From: SSSZ01 sp036732025
Lineage (GTDB): Bacteria; Pseudomonadota; Gammaproteobacteria; Burkholderiales; Rhodocyclaceae
Assembly: GCA_036732025.1 (NCBI GenBank)
Contig: DAINDE010000021.1
Span: forward strand, 1-64,000
Length of the DNA: 64,000 nt
Direction: 5' to 3'
This document shows, piece after piece, positions 51,483 through 60,187 of this stretch (position 1 is the stretch's first letter; each line of letters begins with the position of its first letter). Under the pieces are notes generated by a model, which saw only the letters and a list, made by a program, of their open reading frames with translations, was not told where the DNA came from and made no database searches. The translations under genes and the position numbers were made by a program.

Positions 51483-53623
51483 CGCACGCCGGCCCGCCGC
51501 TCCCGCCGGCGATAGCCGACCACGGCCGGGATGAACGCCGCTGCCAGGAGCGCCAGCCCCGCCCCCAGGGGCCACAGCACCGGCCGGTTCCAGGCGGCCC
51601 GCAGGCGCTGCCGCTCGGCGGCGTCGATGCGCTGGTACTTGAGGATGTTGTTGCCGACGTCGTTGGGTTTGCGGTTCTTCAGCCAGGAGTGGCCGAGGGT
51701 GTAGCTCTTGGGATGGAAGCCGAAGACCCAGGGGGCGTCGTGGTGCAGGATGCGGTTCATGCGGCGGATGATGTCCAGGCGCTCGGGGGTGTTCTCCATG
51801 TTCTTCATCTGCCGGAAGAGCTGGTCGAACTGCGGGTTCTGGTAGTTGGCGGCATTTTCGCCGCCATGGACGGCCTTGGCCTCGTTGCCGTCGAGCAGGA
51901 AGAAGAAGTTCTCCGGGTCCGGGTAGTCCGCGTTCCAGCCGAAATAGAAAAGCTGGACATTGCCCTTCTTCACCTTGTCCTGGAAGCGGTTGTAATCCGT
52001 CGGCCGCACCACGAGCTGGATGTCGATCTTGGCGAACTGCCGGGTCAGCCAGTCGAGGCGCGACTTGTCCTCGCTCTTGCCGCCGGTGGAATCGAGATTG
52101 AGCACCAGGGGCTCTCCGGTCCGGGCGTCGCGGCCGTTGGGGTAGCCGGCCTCGGCCATGAGTTTTTTCGCTGCCTCCACGGACTTGCGCCGCGGCCAGC
52201 CGTCCACCCAGTCGTATACGACCTTGTCGATCCCCGCCTCGCCTTCCTCGTAGCCGAAGATGCCAGGCGGCAGCGGGCTCTGGGCGGCAATGCCGCGGCC
52301 GTTGGCGAAGATGGAGATGTATTCCTCCTGGTCGATGGCGATGGAGATGGCCTGGCGCAGCTTGGCCCCCCGCTCGTCCAGCCCTCCCACGACCGGGTCC
52401 AGCATGTTGAACCCCATGTAGAAGGTGGACGTCTTCACCGAAGTGAGGAGACGTATCCCTTTCGCCTGCATTTCGTCGGTGAGGGCCACGTCGCCCCCCA
52501 CGTTCACCCGCACCGCCTGGTCAAAGCTGTCGGAGGTGATGCCGGAGGCATCGTAGTACCCCTGCAGGAACTTGTTCCAGTAAGGGATGGATTCCTTTTC
52601 CCGGGTGAACACCGCCCGCTCGATGAAGGGCAATGGCTTGCCGCAGTCGGCCAGCAGACCGGCGGCGGCATCGCCGGGCTCCCCCTCGCAGGGATAGGCC
52701 TCGCCGTGGTAGTTGGGGTTCTGCGCCAGCACCATGCGGCGGTTCGGGTCGTTCTCCGCCAGGGTGTAAGGGCCGGTGCCCACCGGCCACCAGTCGAGGG
52801 TGAGATTCTTGGCCGCCATGCCGGGCTGGGCGAAGAAGCGGTCGGCCTCCCGCGGCACCGGGGCGAAGAAGGGCATGGCCAGCCAGTAGAGGAACTGGGG
52901 ATACTTGCCCTTGAGCCGGATGCGCCAGGTGAGGCTATCGACCTTTTCAACCCCGCTCAGGGGATAGGCGTCCAGGTCCAGCCAGCCGTCGGCCGGTAGC
53001 GCCTTGATGGCCTGCTGTAGCGTATCCCCCAGTTCCTTGAGGCCGACGATCTTGTCCGCCATCATGCCGTAGATGGGGGAATGGAGCCGCGGATGGGCCA
53101 GGCGCTTGATCTGGTAGATGTAGTCGTCGGCGGTCAGCTCGCGGCTGCCGGTCCGGGGAAAGTCGGCGATCGCCTGGCGGCCGTCGGCGATGCCGGCCCC
53201 AAGGTAAATGGGCTTGCCGGCGGCATCGACGGCAAAGGCCGGGTGCGGCTGGTAGCGGATGCCGGGCTTGAGCTTGAGTTCATAGACGCTCTCGGCAATG
53301 GCTTCCGGCGGCGCGTCGTGGGGAAGCTCCCGGCCCCGGGCATCGAAGTAGCGGGGCACCGGCACCGCTTCCACCGTGGCCGGCGTCAGGGTGTAAGGGC
53401 GCTTGAGATAGTGATACTGCAACGCCGGCTCGTAGATCTGGGCGGTGAAGGTGATTTCGCTTTCTTCGTAGGACTGCGCCGGGTCGAGATGCTTGGGCCG
53501 CTCGGTAAAGGCCGAATAGAGGATGTTGTGGCCGGCGTCGGCGGCGGGATAGGGGTCGTTCCAGACATTGCCGCAGCCCCCGGCCAGCAGGGAGGCGGCG
53601 ATAAGGAGGCAGGAGGCGCGCAT
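51479..53623 (-). CDS. Peptide/opine-type ABC transporter substrate-binding lipoprotein (family 5)
   Basis: A 714-residue family 5 solute-binding protein (DppA/OppA-like). The lipoprotein signal is SLLAGGC (lipid Cys near residue 17). The core shows PAQSYEESEITFTAQIYEPAL and WWPVGTGPYTLAENDPNRRM by position. Unusually, a C-terminal membrane helix (about residues 685-704, GAGLALLAAAFIPAVVGY) with a basic tail anchors the other end. No permease or ATPase genes adjoin. ATG at 53623 was chosen for the lipoprotein signal. It overlaps the methyltransferase gene by 4 bp. Confidence 0.88.
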   Translation of the reverse strand: MRASCLLIAASLLAGGCGNVWNDPYPAADAGHNILYSAFTERPKHLDPAQSYEESEITFTAQIYEPALQYHYLKRPYTLTPATVEAVPVPRYFDARGRELPHDAPPEAIAESVYELKLKPGIRYQPHPAFAVDAAGKPIYLGAGIADGRQAIADFPRTGSRELTADDYIYQIKRLAHPRLHSPIYGMMADKIVGLKELGDTLQQAIKALPADGWLDLDAYPLSGVEKVDSLTWRIRLKGKYPQFLYWLAMPFFAPVPREADRFFAQPGMAAKNLTLDWWPVGTGPYTLAENDPNRRMVLAQNPNYHGEAYPCEGEPGDAAAGLLADCGKPLPFIERAVFTREKESIPYWNKFLQGYYDASGITSDSFDQAVRVNVGGDVALTDEMQAKGIRLLTSVKTSTFYMGFNMLDPVVGGLDERGAKLRQAISIAIDQEEYISIFANGRGIAAQSPLPPGIFGYEEGEAGIDKVVYDWVDGWPRRKSVEAAKKLMAEAGYPNGRDARTGEPLVLNLDSTGGKSEDKSRLDWLTRQFAKIDIQLVVRPTDYNRFQDKVKKGNVQLFYFGWNADYPDPENFFFLLDGNEAKAVHGGENAANYQNPQFDQLFRQMKNMENTPERLDIIRRMNRILHHDAPWVFGFHPKSYTLGHSWLKNRKPNDVGNNILKYQRIDAAERQRLRAAWNRPVLWPLGAGLALLAAAFIPAVVGYRRRERRAGVR

Positions 53624-53719
53624 GGCAGGAAGTTTAGCAGCCTTGCCCGGCAATGGCGGCCCCGCCGCCCCGGTGCCTGCGGTTAGAATGTCTGCGCAAT
53701 TCCGCCGCCGGAACCCTTG

Positions 53720-54370
53720 ATGTCCTTGCCCCCATCGCTGCGCCTGGCACTCGCCTTCCTGTCCGCCGCCCCGGCCGCCCCGGTCCTCGCCCAATGGGCG
53801 CTGCCCGGGGATTCGCCGTCCGCCCAGCGCCAGGAAGCGCCGCCGGCGGCCATCCGGATCGCGGAACCGGCGGCCGACGAGATCGTGCTGATCGTCAACA
53901 ACAACGCCGCCTTCGGCAACCACGCCGGCATCTTCGCCGGATCGCGCTTGAGCGATCCGGCAGGCAGCTACGTCCATTTCCGCCAGAACGAATCGGGGTG
54001 GCGGCCGGGGCTCGCCGATTACGTCCGTTTCCAGAGCAGCGACGGCATGCATATCCGCAGCTACCGGTTCCGCGTGGCGCCGGCCGTCTTGGCCGCCATC
54101 CTCGCCCGCCTGCCGGAGGCCGACGGGGCGAAGCCGCTGTTCTGCGCCACCGCCGTGCAGAACAGCGTCGCCGGTGTCGGCCCCTTCGCCGGCATTCCCG
54201 AGGCGGGCTGGACCACGCCCGCCAGGCTGGCCGCCCTTCTCGACCAACTGCTCGCCACGCCCGGCGCGCCGGGCATCTGCCAGCTTCCGGACGGGACGCC
54301 CTGCCCCGCTACCGGTGAGGAACCCCTGCAGACACGGCTTGACCCGACGGCGGCTCCTTCTCCACAATGA
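53720..54370 (+). CDS. Secreted protein of unknown function (possible permuted NlpC/P60-like fold)
   Basis: A 216-residue protein with a signal peptide (about 1-24, ending VLA before QWA) and a Pro-rich linker to residue 50. The conserved-looking core has IVLIVNNNAAFGNHAGIF (H68) and later PLFCATAVQNSV (C142). The order His then Cys, with HAGIF and CATAV contexts, recalls permuted papain-like NlpC/P60 enzymes, but this is a weak visual match. Further cysteines are near the C-terminus (GICQLP; TPCPATG). It is upstream of bcp on the same strand with 27 bp between. ATG preceded by a TTG codon; ATG is used. Confidence 0.6.
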   Translation: MSLPPSLRLALAFLSAAPAAPVLAQWALPGDSPSAQRQEAPPAAIRIAEPAADEIVLIVNNNAAFGNHAGIFAGSRLSDPAGSYVHFRQNESGWRPGLADYVRFQSSDGMHIRSYRFRVAPAVLAAILARLPEADGAKPLFCATAVQNSVAGVGPFAGIPEAGWTTPARLAALLDQLLATPGAPGICQLPDGTPCPATGEEPLQTRLDPTAAPSPQ

Positions 54371-54397
54371 TTCCAGCCATGACAACAAGGAGCATCC

Positions 54398-54853
54398 ATG
54401 CTCGACCAACCCGTCCCCGACTTTTCCCTGCCCGCCACCGGTAACCGGATCTTCAGCCCCGCCGCCCAGGCCGGGCAGGTGCTGGTCATCTACTTCTACC
54501 CCAAGGACAGCACCCCCGGTTGCACGACCGAGGCCCAGCAGTTCCGCGACCTCCACGCCGAATTCGCCAAGGCCGGCGCCGTGGTGGTCGGTGTTTCCCG
54601 CGACAGCCTGAAGTCCCACGAAAATTTCAAGGCCAAGCAGGAACTGCCCTTCGACCTGCTTTCCGACGCCGACGAAAGCGTCTGCACCCTGTTCGGCGTC
54701 ATGAAGATGAAAAACATGTACGGCAAGCAGGTGCGGGGCGTGGAGCGCAGCACCTTCGTTGCCGACCGCCGGGGCGTGCTGCGCCGCGAGTGGCGCGGGG
54801 TCAAGGTGCCCGGCCACGCCCAGGAAGTCCTCGATTTCGTAAAAACCCTCTGA
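54398..54853 (+). CDS. bcp: Thioredoxin-dependent thiol peroxidase Bcp (PrxQ)
   Basis: A 151-residue peroxiredoxin that reduces hydroperoxides with thioredoxin. The peroxidatic Cys is C42 in DSTPGCTTEA; a second Cys lies in DESVCTLFG. The thioredoxin-fold elements FYFYPKD-like (IYFYPKD) and GVSRDS are present. AAGGAG precedes the ATG. It is followed 14 bp later by the PhoH gene, probably in one transcript. Confidence 0.95.
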   Translation: MLDQPVPDFSLPATGNRIFSPAAQAGQVLVIYFYPKDSTPGCTTEAQQFRDLHAEFAKAGAVVVGVSRDSLKSHENFKAKQELPFDLLSDADESVCTLFGVMKMKNMYGKQVRGVERSTFVADRRGVLRREWRGVKVPGHAQEVLDFVKTL

Positions 54854-54867
54854 CGAAAGACCGCTCG

Positions 54868-56289
54868 ATGCCCCGCAAACCGGCTGCCCCGAAGGCGACT
54901 GCCACCAAGATCTTCGTTCTCGACACCAACGTGCTGATGCACGACCCCACCTGCCTTTTCCGCTTCGAGGAGCACGACGTCTTCCTCCCCATGATGACCC
55001 TGGAGGAACTGGACAACCACAAGAAGGGCATGTCCGAAATCGCCCGCAACGCCCGCCAGGTTTCCCGCACCCTGGACGATCTGCTGGCCCACGGCGAGGA
55101 TGCCATCGAGACCGGCATCCCCCTCTACGAACCCTCCAACAAGCTCGCTTCCGGCCACCTGCTGCTGCAGACCGAGGCCATCAGCAACGAGCTGCCACCC
55201 GCCCTGCCCACCTCCAAGGTGGACAACCAGATCCTGGCGGTGGTCATCCACCTCCAGCGCAAGCACCCCAAGCGCTCAGTCATCCTGGTGTCCAAGGACA
55301 TCAACATGCGCATCAAGGCCCGCTCCCTAGGCCTGCCGGCGGAGGACTACTTCAACGACAAGGTGCTGGAGGATACCGACATCCTCTACACCGGCACCCG
55401 GGCGCTCCCCGACAACTTCTGGGACAAGCACGGCCAGGGCATGGAATCCGGCAAGCGGGAGACCAAGACCTACTACAAGATCAAGGGGCCGCTCTGCCCC
55501 AACCTGCTCATCAACGAATTCGTCTGGCTGGAGAGCGACGGCTTTTCCGCCATCGTCAAGGAGACCAGCGGCAAGACGGCGGTCCTCGAAACCCTGGTCG
55601 ATTACACCCACCCCAAGCACGCCGTGTGGGGCATCACCGCGCGCAACCGGGAGCAGAACTTCGCCATGAACCTGCTCATGAACCCGGAAATCGACTTCGT
55701 CACCCTGTTGGGCCAGGCCGGCACCGGCAAGACCCTGCTGACCCTGGCCGCCGGCCTCACCCAGGTGCTGGAGACCAAGCTTTATTCCGAGATCATCATG
55801 ACCCGCGTCACCGTGCCGGTGGGCGAGGACATCGGCTTCCTGCCCGGCACCGAGGAAGAGAAGATGGCCCCCTGGATGGGCGCCCTGGAGGACAACCTCG
55901 ACGTGCTCAACCACAGCGAGGAGGAAGGCGGCCCCTACGGCGGCGAATGGGGCCGGGCGGCGACCCGGGACCTGATCCGCTCGCGGATCAAGGTGAAGTC
56001 GCTCAACTTCATGCGCGGCCGCACCTTCATCAAGAAATACCTGATCATCGACGAGGCCCAGAACCTGACGCCGAAACAGATGAAGACCCTGGTCACCCGC
56101 GCCGGTCCGGGCACCAAGGTGATCTGCCTGGGCAACATCGCCCAGATCGACACCCCCTATCTTACCGAGGGCAGTTCCGGCCTCACCTATGTGGTGGACC
56201 GCTTCAAGGGCTGGCCCCATTCCGGCCACATCACCCTGCAGCGGGGCGAGCGCTCCCGCCTCGCCGACCACGCCGCCGAAGTGCTATAA
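54868..56289 (+). CDS. PhoH family ATPase with N-terminal PIN domain
   Basis: A 473-residue PIN-PhoH2-type protein. The PIN RNase domain occupies about 14-140: acidic residues in FVLDTNVLMHDP, TLEELDNHK and VSKDINMRIKA. The PhoH ATPase follows, with Walker A GQAGTGKT (282-289), MTRVTVPVG, and Walker B in YLIIDEAQNLTP. Such proteins are RNA helicase/RNases in other bacteria. Start 54868 (MPRKPAAPK) has a weak SD (AAAGA). A clear terminator follows. Confidence 0.93.
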   Translation: MPRKPAAPKATATKIFVLDTNVLMHDPTCLFRFEEHDVFLPMMTLEELDNHKKGMSEIARNARQVSRTLDDLLAHGEDAIETGIPLYEPSNKLASGHLLLQTEAISNELPPALPTSKVDNQILAVVIHLQRKHPKRSVILVSKDINMRIKARSLGLPAEDYFNDKVLEDTDILYTGTRALPDNFWDKHGQGMESGKRETKTYYKIKGPLCPNLLINEFVWLESDGFSAIVKETSGKTAVLETLVDYTHPKHAVWGITARNREQNFAMNLLMNPEIDFVTLLGQAGTGKTLLTLAAGLTQVLETKLYSEIIMTRVTVPVGEDIGFLPGTEEEKMAPWMGALEDNLDVLNHSEEEGGPYGGEWGRAATRDLIRSRIKVKSLNFMRGRTFIKKYLIIDEAQNLTPKQMKTLVTRAGPGTKVICLGNIAQIDTPYLTEGSSGLTYVVDRFKGWPHSGHITLQRGERSRLADHAAEVL

Positions 56290-56308
56290 TCCGGGCCATT
56301 CTCGCGGG

Positions 56309-56334
56309 GGCCGTGTCATGGACACGGCCTTTTA
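56309..56334 (+). terminator. Intrinsic terminator after phoH
   Basis: A perfect 9-bp stem GGCCGTGTC/GACACGGCC with ATG loop and TTTTAG, 19 bp after the stop. It ends the bcp-phoH unit. Confidence 0.88.
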
Positions 56335-56434
56335 GTTTCGGCCACCGCTTCGCGGCTTCACGTCGGCTGCGCCGCCATGAGCCTGCCCAAAAACTTCGTT
56401 TCGTTTCAGCTACGGCTCGATTTCGGAGGACGGA

Positions 56435-57661
56435 TTGAAACGTCGTAAATTTCTTGCCGCCGCCAGCCTGCTTTCCTTCATCGGCGCCGATGCCTGGGCG
56501 GCTCGCAAGCCTGCGGCGAAACCAGCCGCCAGACCCGCCGCCGGAAGGCGCAAGCCCTCTGCCCGCAAACCAACCCCCAAGCCGAGCGGTCCGGTGGTCC
56601 ATACCGCCGAGGATCCGGTCATCGAAAAGCCGCCGGTGGGGACCTCCGCCAGCCGCCTGCCCCCGGTCAAGGCACCGGAGCCCCCCGAGGACTGGCGCGT
56701 CTATGAGATCACCACCACCGTCAGCCTGCGGAAGACCGGCAGCCGTGTCCGCCTCTGGCTGCCCCTGCCCCTCAACCAGGACACCCTTTACCAGCGCACC
56801 CTCGGCCACACCTGGAACGACAACGCCGACACCTCTCACATGCGGCGCCTGCCCGACGGCAACCTGGAAGTCTATTTCTGCGAATGGGGCAACTCCATCG
56901 ACCCCCGCATCCAGCTCACCACCACCGTCACCACCGCCGACCGGCACTTCGACGTCACCAAGCGCACCGTCGCCCCCGAGCGGGAGGACATCCTGCGCCG
57001 CAACCTGCAGGCCTCCCGCCTCATCCCCAACGACGACGAGGCCCACCGGCTGGGCGAGCGCATCGTCGGCCGCATCAAGGATCCGGTGGCCCAGGCCAAG
57101 GCCGTCTACGACTGGGTGATCGACAATACCGTTTATTCCCCGGACGTCGCCGGCGTCGGCAGCGGCGACGTGCGCCGGCAACTGGAGCAGCGCCAGTACG
57201 GTGGCCGCTCCGCCGACATCAATGGCCTTTTCGTGGCGCTCTGCCGCGGCATCGGCATCCCGGCCCGCTGCGTCTACGGCCTGCGGGTCGGCCCTTCCCG
57301 CCTCTTCCGCAGCCTGGGCCTGGGCGACGACAAGGCGACGGCGGCCCAGCACGTCCGCGCCGAGTTCTATGTCCCCGGCTACGGCTGGATTCCGGTGGAT
57401 CCCAGCGACGTGCGCCGGGTCATCGCCCTGGAAGGCCTCTCCGATCGCGACAGCAAGCTCGCCGCCCTGCGCCGGGTGCTGTTCGGGGTCTGGGAGATGA
57501 ACTGGATCGCCTACAACTTCGGCAGCGACGTACCGCTCCCCGGCAGCCCGGCCACCGTTCCCTTCCTCATCCTGCCCCAGATGGAAAGCGGCAACGCCCT
57601 GGTGGACGGCAACGACCGGAACGCCCTGCCCTACACCATCACCGCCCGCCGCGGCGACTAG
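56435..57661 (+). CDS. Transglutaminase-like protein with Ser in place of the catalytic Cys
   Basis: A 408-residue exported protein. The start is TTG at 56435 with GGAGGA four bases upstream. The signal region has RRKFLAAASLL (twin-arginine-like) and ends near AWA before ARK, followed by an Ala/Pro/Lys-rich linker (24-80). The transglutaminase-like core includes YGGRSADINGLFVALCRGIGIPARCVYG. The residue at the nucleophile position is S259 (codon TCC), where family members usually have Cys (GGKCADIN-type, from general knowledge). H306 (AQHVRAEFY) and D322 (PVDPSDV) of the triad are kept. The protein may therefore be a non-catalytic binding protein. Confidence 0.8.
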   Translation: MKRRKFLAAASLLSFIGADAWAARKPAAKPAARPAAGRRKPSARKPTPKPSGPVVHTAEDPVIEKPPVGTSASRLPPVKAPEPPEDWRVYEITTTVSLRKTGSRVRLWLPLPLNQDTLYQRTLGHTWNDNADTSHMRRLPDGNLEVYFCEWGNSIDPRIQLTTTVTTADRHFDVTKRTVAPEREDILRRNLQASRLIPNDDEAHRLGERIVGRIKDPVAQAKAVYDWVIDNTVYSPDVAGVGSGDVRRQLEQRQYGGRSADINGLFVALCRGIGIPARCVYGLRVGPSRLFRSLGLGDDKATAAQHVRAEFYVPGYGWIPVDPSDVRRVIALEGLSDRDSKLAALRRVLFGVWEMNWIAYNFGSDVPLPGSPATVPFLILPQMESGNALVDGNDRNALPYTITARRGD

Positions 57662-57667
57662 CCGGGG

Positions 57668-59068
57668 TCAGTCCCGGGCGTCCTGGAAGCCGCCGGAAGC
57701 GAGATTCTCGAAACGGGTGTACTCGCCCAGGAAGGCCAGCCGCACCGTGCCGGTGGGACCGTTACGCTGCTTGCCGATGATCACTTCGGCCATGCCCTTG
57801 TCCGGGCTGTCGGGCTTGTAGTACTCGTCCCGGTACATCATCAGGATCACGTCGGCGTCCTGCTCGATGGCGCCGGATTCCCGCAGGTCGGACATCATGG
57901 GGCGCTTGTCGGTCCGTTCCTCGACCTTCCGGGAAAGCTGCGAGAGGGCGATGATGGGCACGTGCAATTCCTTGGCCAGGGACTTGATGGAGCGCGAGAT
58001 TTCCGAGACTTCCGTGGCCCGGTTCTCCCCCGTCTTGTTGCCAGCCATGAGCTGGATGTAGTCGATCACCAGCAGGCCCAGCTTGCCGCCGTACTGGCGG
58101 GCCAGGCGGCGCGCCCTCGCCCGCAGTGCCGCCGGCGTCAGGCCGCCGGTCTCGTCGATGTAGATGGGCGCCTCGTGCAGCTTGCCCAGGGCAAAGGAAA
58201 GGCGGGACCATTCGTCGTCGTTGAGGCGGCCGGTTCGCACCCGGTGGGAATCGAGGCGGCCGATGGAGGCCAGCATCCGCATGGCAAGCTGGGTGCCGCC
58301 CATTTCCATCGAAAACACGCCCACCGGCAGGCCGGTATCGACACCCACGTTTTCGGCGATGTTAAGGGCGAAGGCCGTCTTGCCCATGGAAGGGCGGCCG
58401 GCGACGATGATCAGGTCGCCGGGCTGCAGGCCGGAGGTCTTCTGGTCCAGGTCGGCGAACCCGCTGGGCACCCCGGTAATGTCGGAAGGGTTGTCCCGGT
58501 CGTGCAGTTCCTGGATCCGCTCGACCACCTGGGTCAGCAGGGGATTGATGTGAACGAAGCCCTCGGTATGGCCGGCGCCGGCCTCGGCAATGGCAAAGAT
58601 CTTGCGCTCGGCCTCGTCGAGCAAGTCCTGCGCTTCCCTGCCCAGGGGGTTGAGGGCATCGCCGGCGATCTCGTCGGCCGTGGCCACCAGTTGCCGCAGC
58701 ACCGAGCGTTCCCGGACGATTTCGGCGTAGCGTTTGATATTGGCGGCCGAAGGCGTATTGGCCGCCAGTTCTCCCAAATAGGCCAGGCCGCCGGTGCGTT
58801 CGCCGTCCCCGGCGGCATCGAGCGCCTCGGCGACGGTGACCACGTCCACCGGCTTGGCGTTCTCGAAGAGGTGCCGGATCTGGCGGAAGATGCGCCGGTG
58901 CTCGTCGCGGTAGAAGTCGGTATCGGCCACCAGGTCGCTGACGCGATCCCAGGCCTGGTTGTCCAGCAGCAACCCGCCCAGGATGGACTGCTCCGCCTCT
59001 ATGGAATGGGGCGGCACGCGCAGTTGCGCGACCGCCGGATCGACTTGGGTGTTTCGTTTGGTATCCAT
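57668..59068 (-). CDS. dnaB: Replicative DNA helicase DnaB
   Basis: A 466-residue hexameric replicative helicase. The N-terminal DnaB domain begins PPHSIEAEQSILGGLLLD. The RecA-like ATPase domain has Walker A GRPSMGKTAFAL, the Walker B-like LLVIDYIQLM and the EIGESR-like DLRESGAIEQDADV block. ATG at 59068 (MDTKRNTQ); upstream in-frame codons are not family-like. It follows rplI on the same strand, but a terminator and an opposite-strand gene lie between them, so it has its own promoter. Confidence 0.98.
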   Translation of the reverse strand: MDTKRNTQVDPAVAQLRVPPHSIEAEQSILGGLLLDNQAWDRVSDLVADTDFYRDEHRRIFRQIRHLFENAKPVDVVTVAEALDAAGDGERTGGLAYLGELAANTPSAANIKRYAEIVRERSVLRQLVATADEIAGDALNPLGREAQDLLDEAERKIFAIAEAGAGHTEGFVHINPLLTQVVERIQELHDRDNPSDITGVPSGFADLDQKTSGLQPGDLIIVAGRPSMGKTAFALNIAENVGVDTGLPVGVFSMEMGGTQLAMRMLASIGRLDSHRVRTGRLNDDEWSRLSFALGKLHEAPIYIDETGGLTPAALRARARRLARQYGGKLGLLVIDYIQLMAGNKTGENRATEVSEISRSIKSLAKELHVPIIALSQLSRKVEERTDKRPMMSDLRESGAIEQDADVILMMYRDEYYKPDSPDKGMAEVIIGKQRNGPTGTVRLAFLGEYTRFENLASGGFQDARD

Positions 59069-59176
59069 GGTCAGAAGTGTACCGGAAAGCGCCACTGCCG
59101 ATCCGTTGATCCAGATCATGCTGCACTGCACCAAAAACAAGGGATAATGAGATGGCAGTCCTTGAGGAGAATCCCG

Positions 59177-59380
59177 ATGCCCCCACTTCCCCAGCAAGCC
59201 ATGGCCGTTATGCGGCGGACCGACCTTCTCGTCGCCCTCTTCGGCACCCTTCCCGCTTTCTTCTGGCTGAACGACGCGCCCGACCTGGGCCTGATGGCCA
59301 GCTTCCTGATGCCCGCCGGCATCGTCCTTGCCAGCCTGGGGGAGAATGCGCGGCTGGCAGTGAATCCCGCCGACGAATAA
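59177..59380 (+). CDS. Small membrane protein of unknown function
   Basis: A 67-residue protein with two hydrophobic segments at about 16-31 (DLLVALFGTLPAFFWL) and 38-54 (LMASFLMPAGIVLASLG). GAGGAGA lies 5-7 nt before the ATG, a strong start signal. It fits in the 379-bp gap between dnaB and rplI on the opposite strand. I do not recognise a family. Confidence 0.6.
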   Translation: MPPLPQQAMAVMRRTDLLVALFGTLPAFFWLNDAPDLGLMASFLMPAGIVLASLGENARLAVNPADE

Positions 59381-59401
59381 GCGGCAGCCCTCAAAAGCAA
59401 A

Positions 59402-59421
59402 GGCCCCGCCGTGGCGGGGCC
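59402..59421. terminator. Bidirectional terminator between the small membrane gene and rplI
   Basis: A 9-bp perfect stem GGCCCCGCC/GGCGGGGCC with a 2-nt loop. On the minus strand it is followed by TTTGCTTTT, so it mainly ends the rpsF-priB-rpsR-rplI operon. On the plus strand the T-run is short. Confidence 0.8.
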
Positions 59422-59446
59422 TTGCGGTGGCGGGACAACCGCCGGA

Positions 59447-59893
59447 TTACTCGGCCACCACGGCCACGGTGATGTTGGCCACGACGTCGGTGTGCAGGGC
59501 GACATCGACGGGGAACTCGCCGATGGCCTTGAAGGGGCCTTCGGGCAGGCGGACGCAGGCCTTGTCGACTTCGAAACCGGCACCCTTGAGCGCTTCGGCA
59601 ATGTCGGCGGTACCGACGGACCCGAACAGGCGGCCGTCCATGCCGGCCTTGCGGGCTACGGACACGGAAACGCCGTTCAGCTTTTCGGCGACGCCCTGGG
59701 CAGCGGCCAGCTTCTCGGCAGCCAGCTTTTCCAGTTCGGCGCGGCGGGCTTCGAACTCGGCCATGGCGGCCGGGGTGGCGCGCTTGGCCATGCGGCGGGG
59801 GATCAGGAAGTTGCGGGCGTAGCCGTCCTTGACCTTGACCACGTCGCCCAGGTTACCCAGGTTGACAACCTTTTCGAGCAGAATGATTTGCAT
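59447..59893 (-). CDS. rplI: 50S ribosomal protein L9 (RplI)
   Basis: A 148-residue ribosomal protein, starting MQIILLEKVVNLGNLGDVVKVKDGYARNFL (read by position), the L9 N-domain signature. The long connecting helix (AMAEFEARRAELEKLAAEKLA region) and C-terminal RNA-binding domain are complete. It is last in rpsF-priB-rpsR-rplI. Confidence 0.98.
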   Translation of the reverse strand: MQIILLEKVVNLGNLGDVVKVKDGYARNFLIPRRMAKRATPAAMAEFEARRAELEKLAAEKLAAAQGVAEKLNGVSVSVARKAGMDGRLFGSVGTADIAEALKGAGFEVDKACVRLPEGPFKAIGEFPVDVALHTDVVANITVAVVAE

Positions 59894-59911
59894 GTTTCGT
59901 CTCCCCGATGA

Positions 59912-60187
59912 TTACTGGTGGTTGTCGGTGTAGGGCAGCAGGGCCAGGAAGCGGGCGCGCTTGATGGCGGTGCCCAGCTGGCGCTGATAGCCGGCCTTGG
60001 TGCCGGTCAGGCGGGCCGGCATGATCTTGGCGTTTTCCTGGATGTATTCCTTCAGCACGTCCACATCCTTGTAGTCGATCTCGACAACCTTCTCCGCGGT
60101 GAAGCGGCAGAACTTGCGGCGCTTGAACAGACCACCGCCGCGCTTTTTCTTCTTGTCGTCATCCTTCTTCTTAAAGAAGCGAGCCAT
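59912..60187 (-). CDS. rpsR: 30S ribosomal protein S18 (RpsR)
   Basis: A 91-residue ribosomal protein with an extra basic N-terminus (MARFFKKKDDDKKKKRGG). The S18 core RRKFCRFTAEKV and the PARLTGTKAGYQRQLGTAIKRARFLALLPY block follow. The start overlaps the end of priB by 17 bp. Single Cys in the core is typical. Confidence 0.98.
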   Translation of the reverse strand: MARFFKKKDDDKKKKRGGGLFKRRKFCRFTAEKVVEIDYKDVDVLKEYIQENAKIMPARLTGTKAGYQRQLGTAIKRARFLALLPYTDNHQ

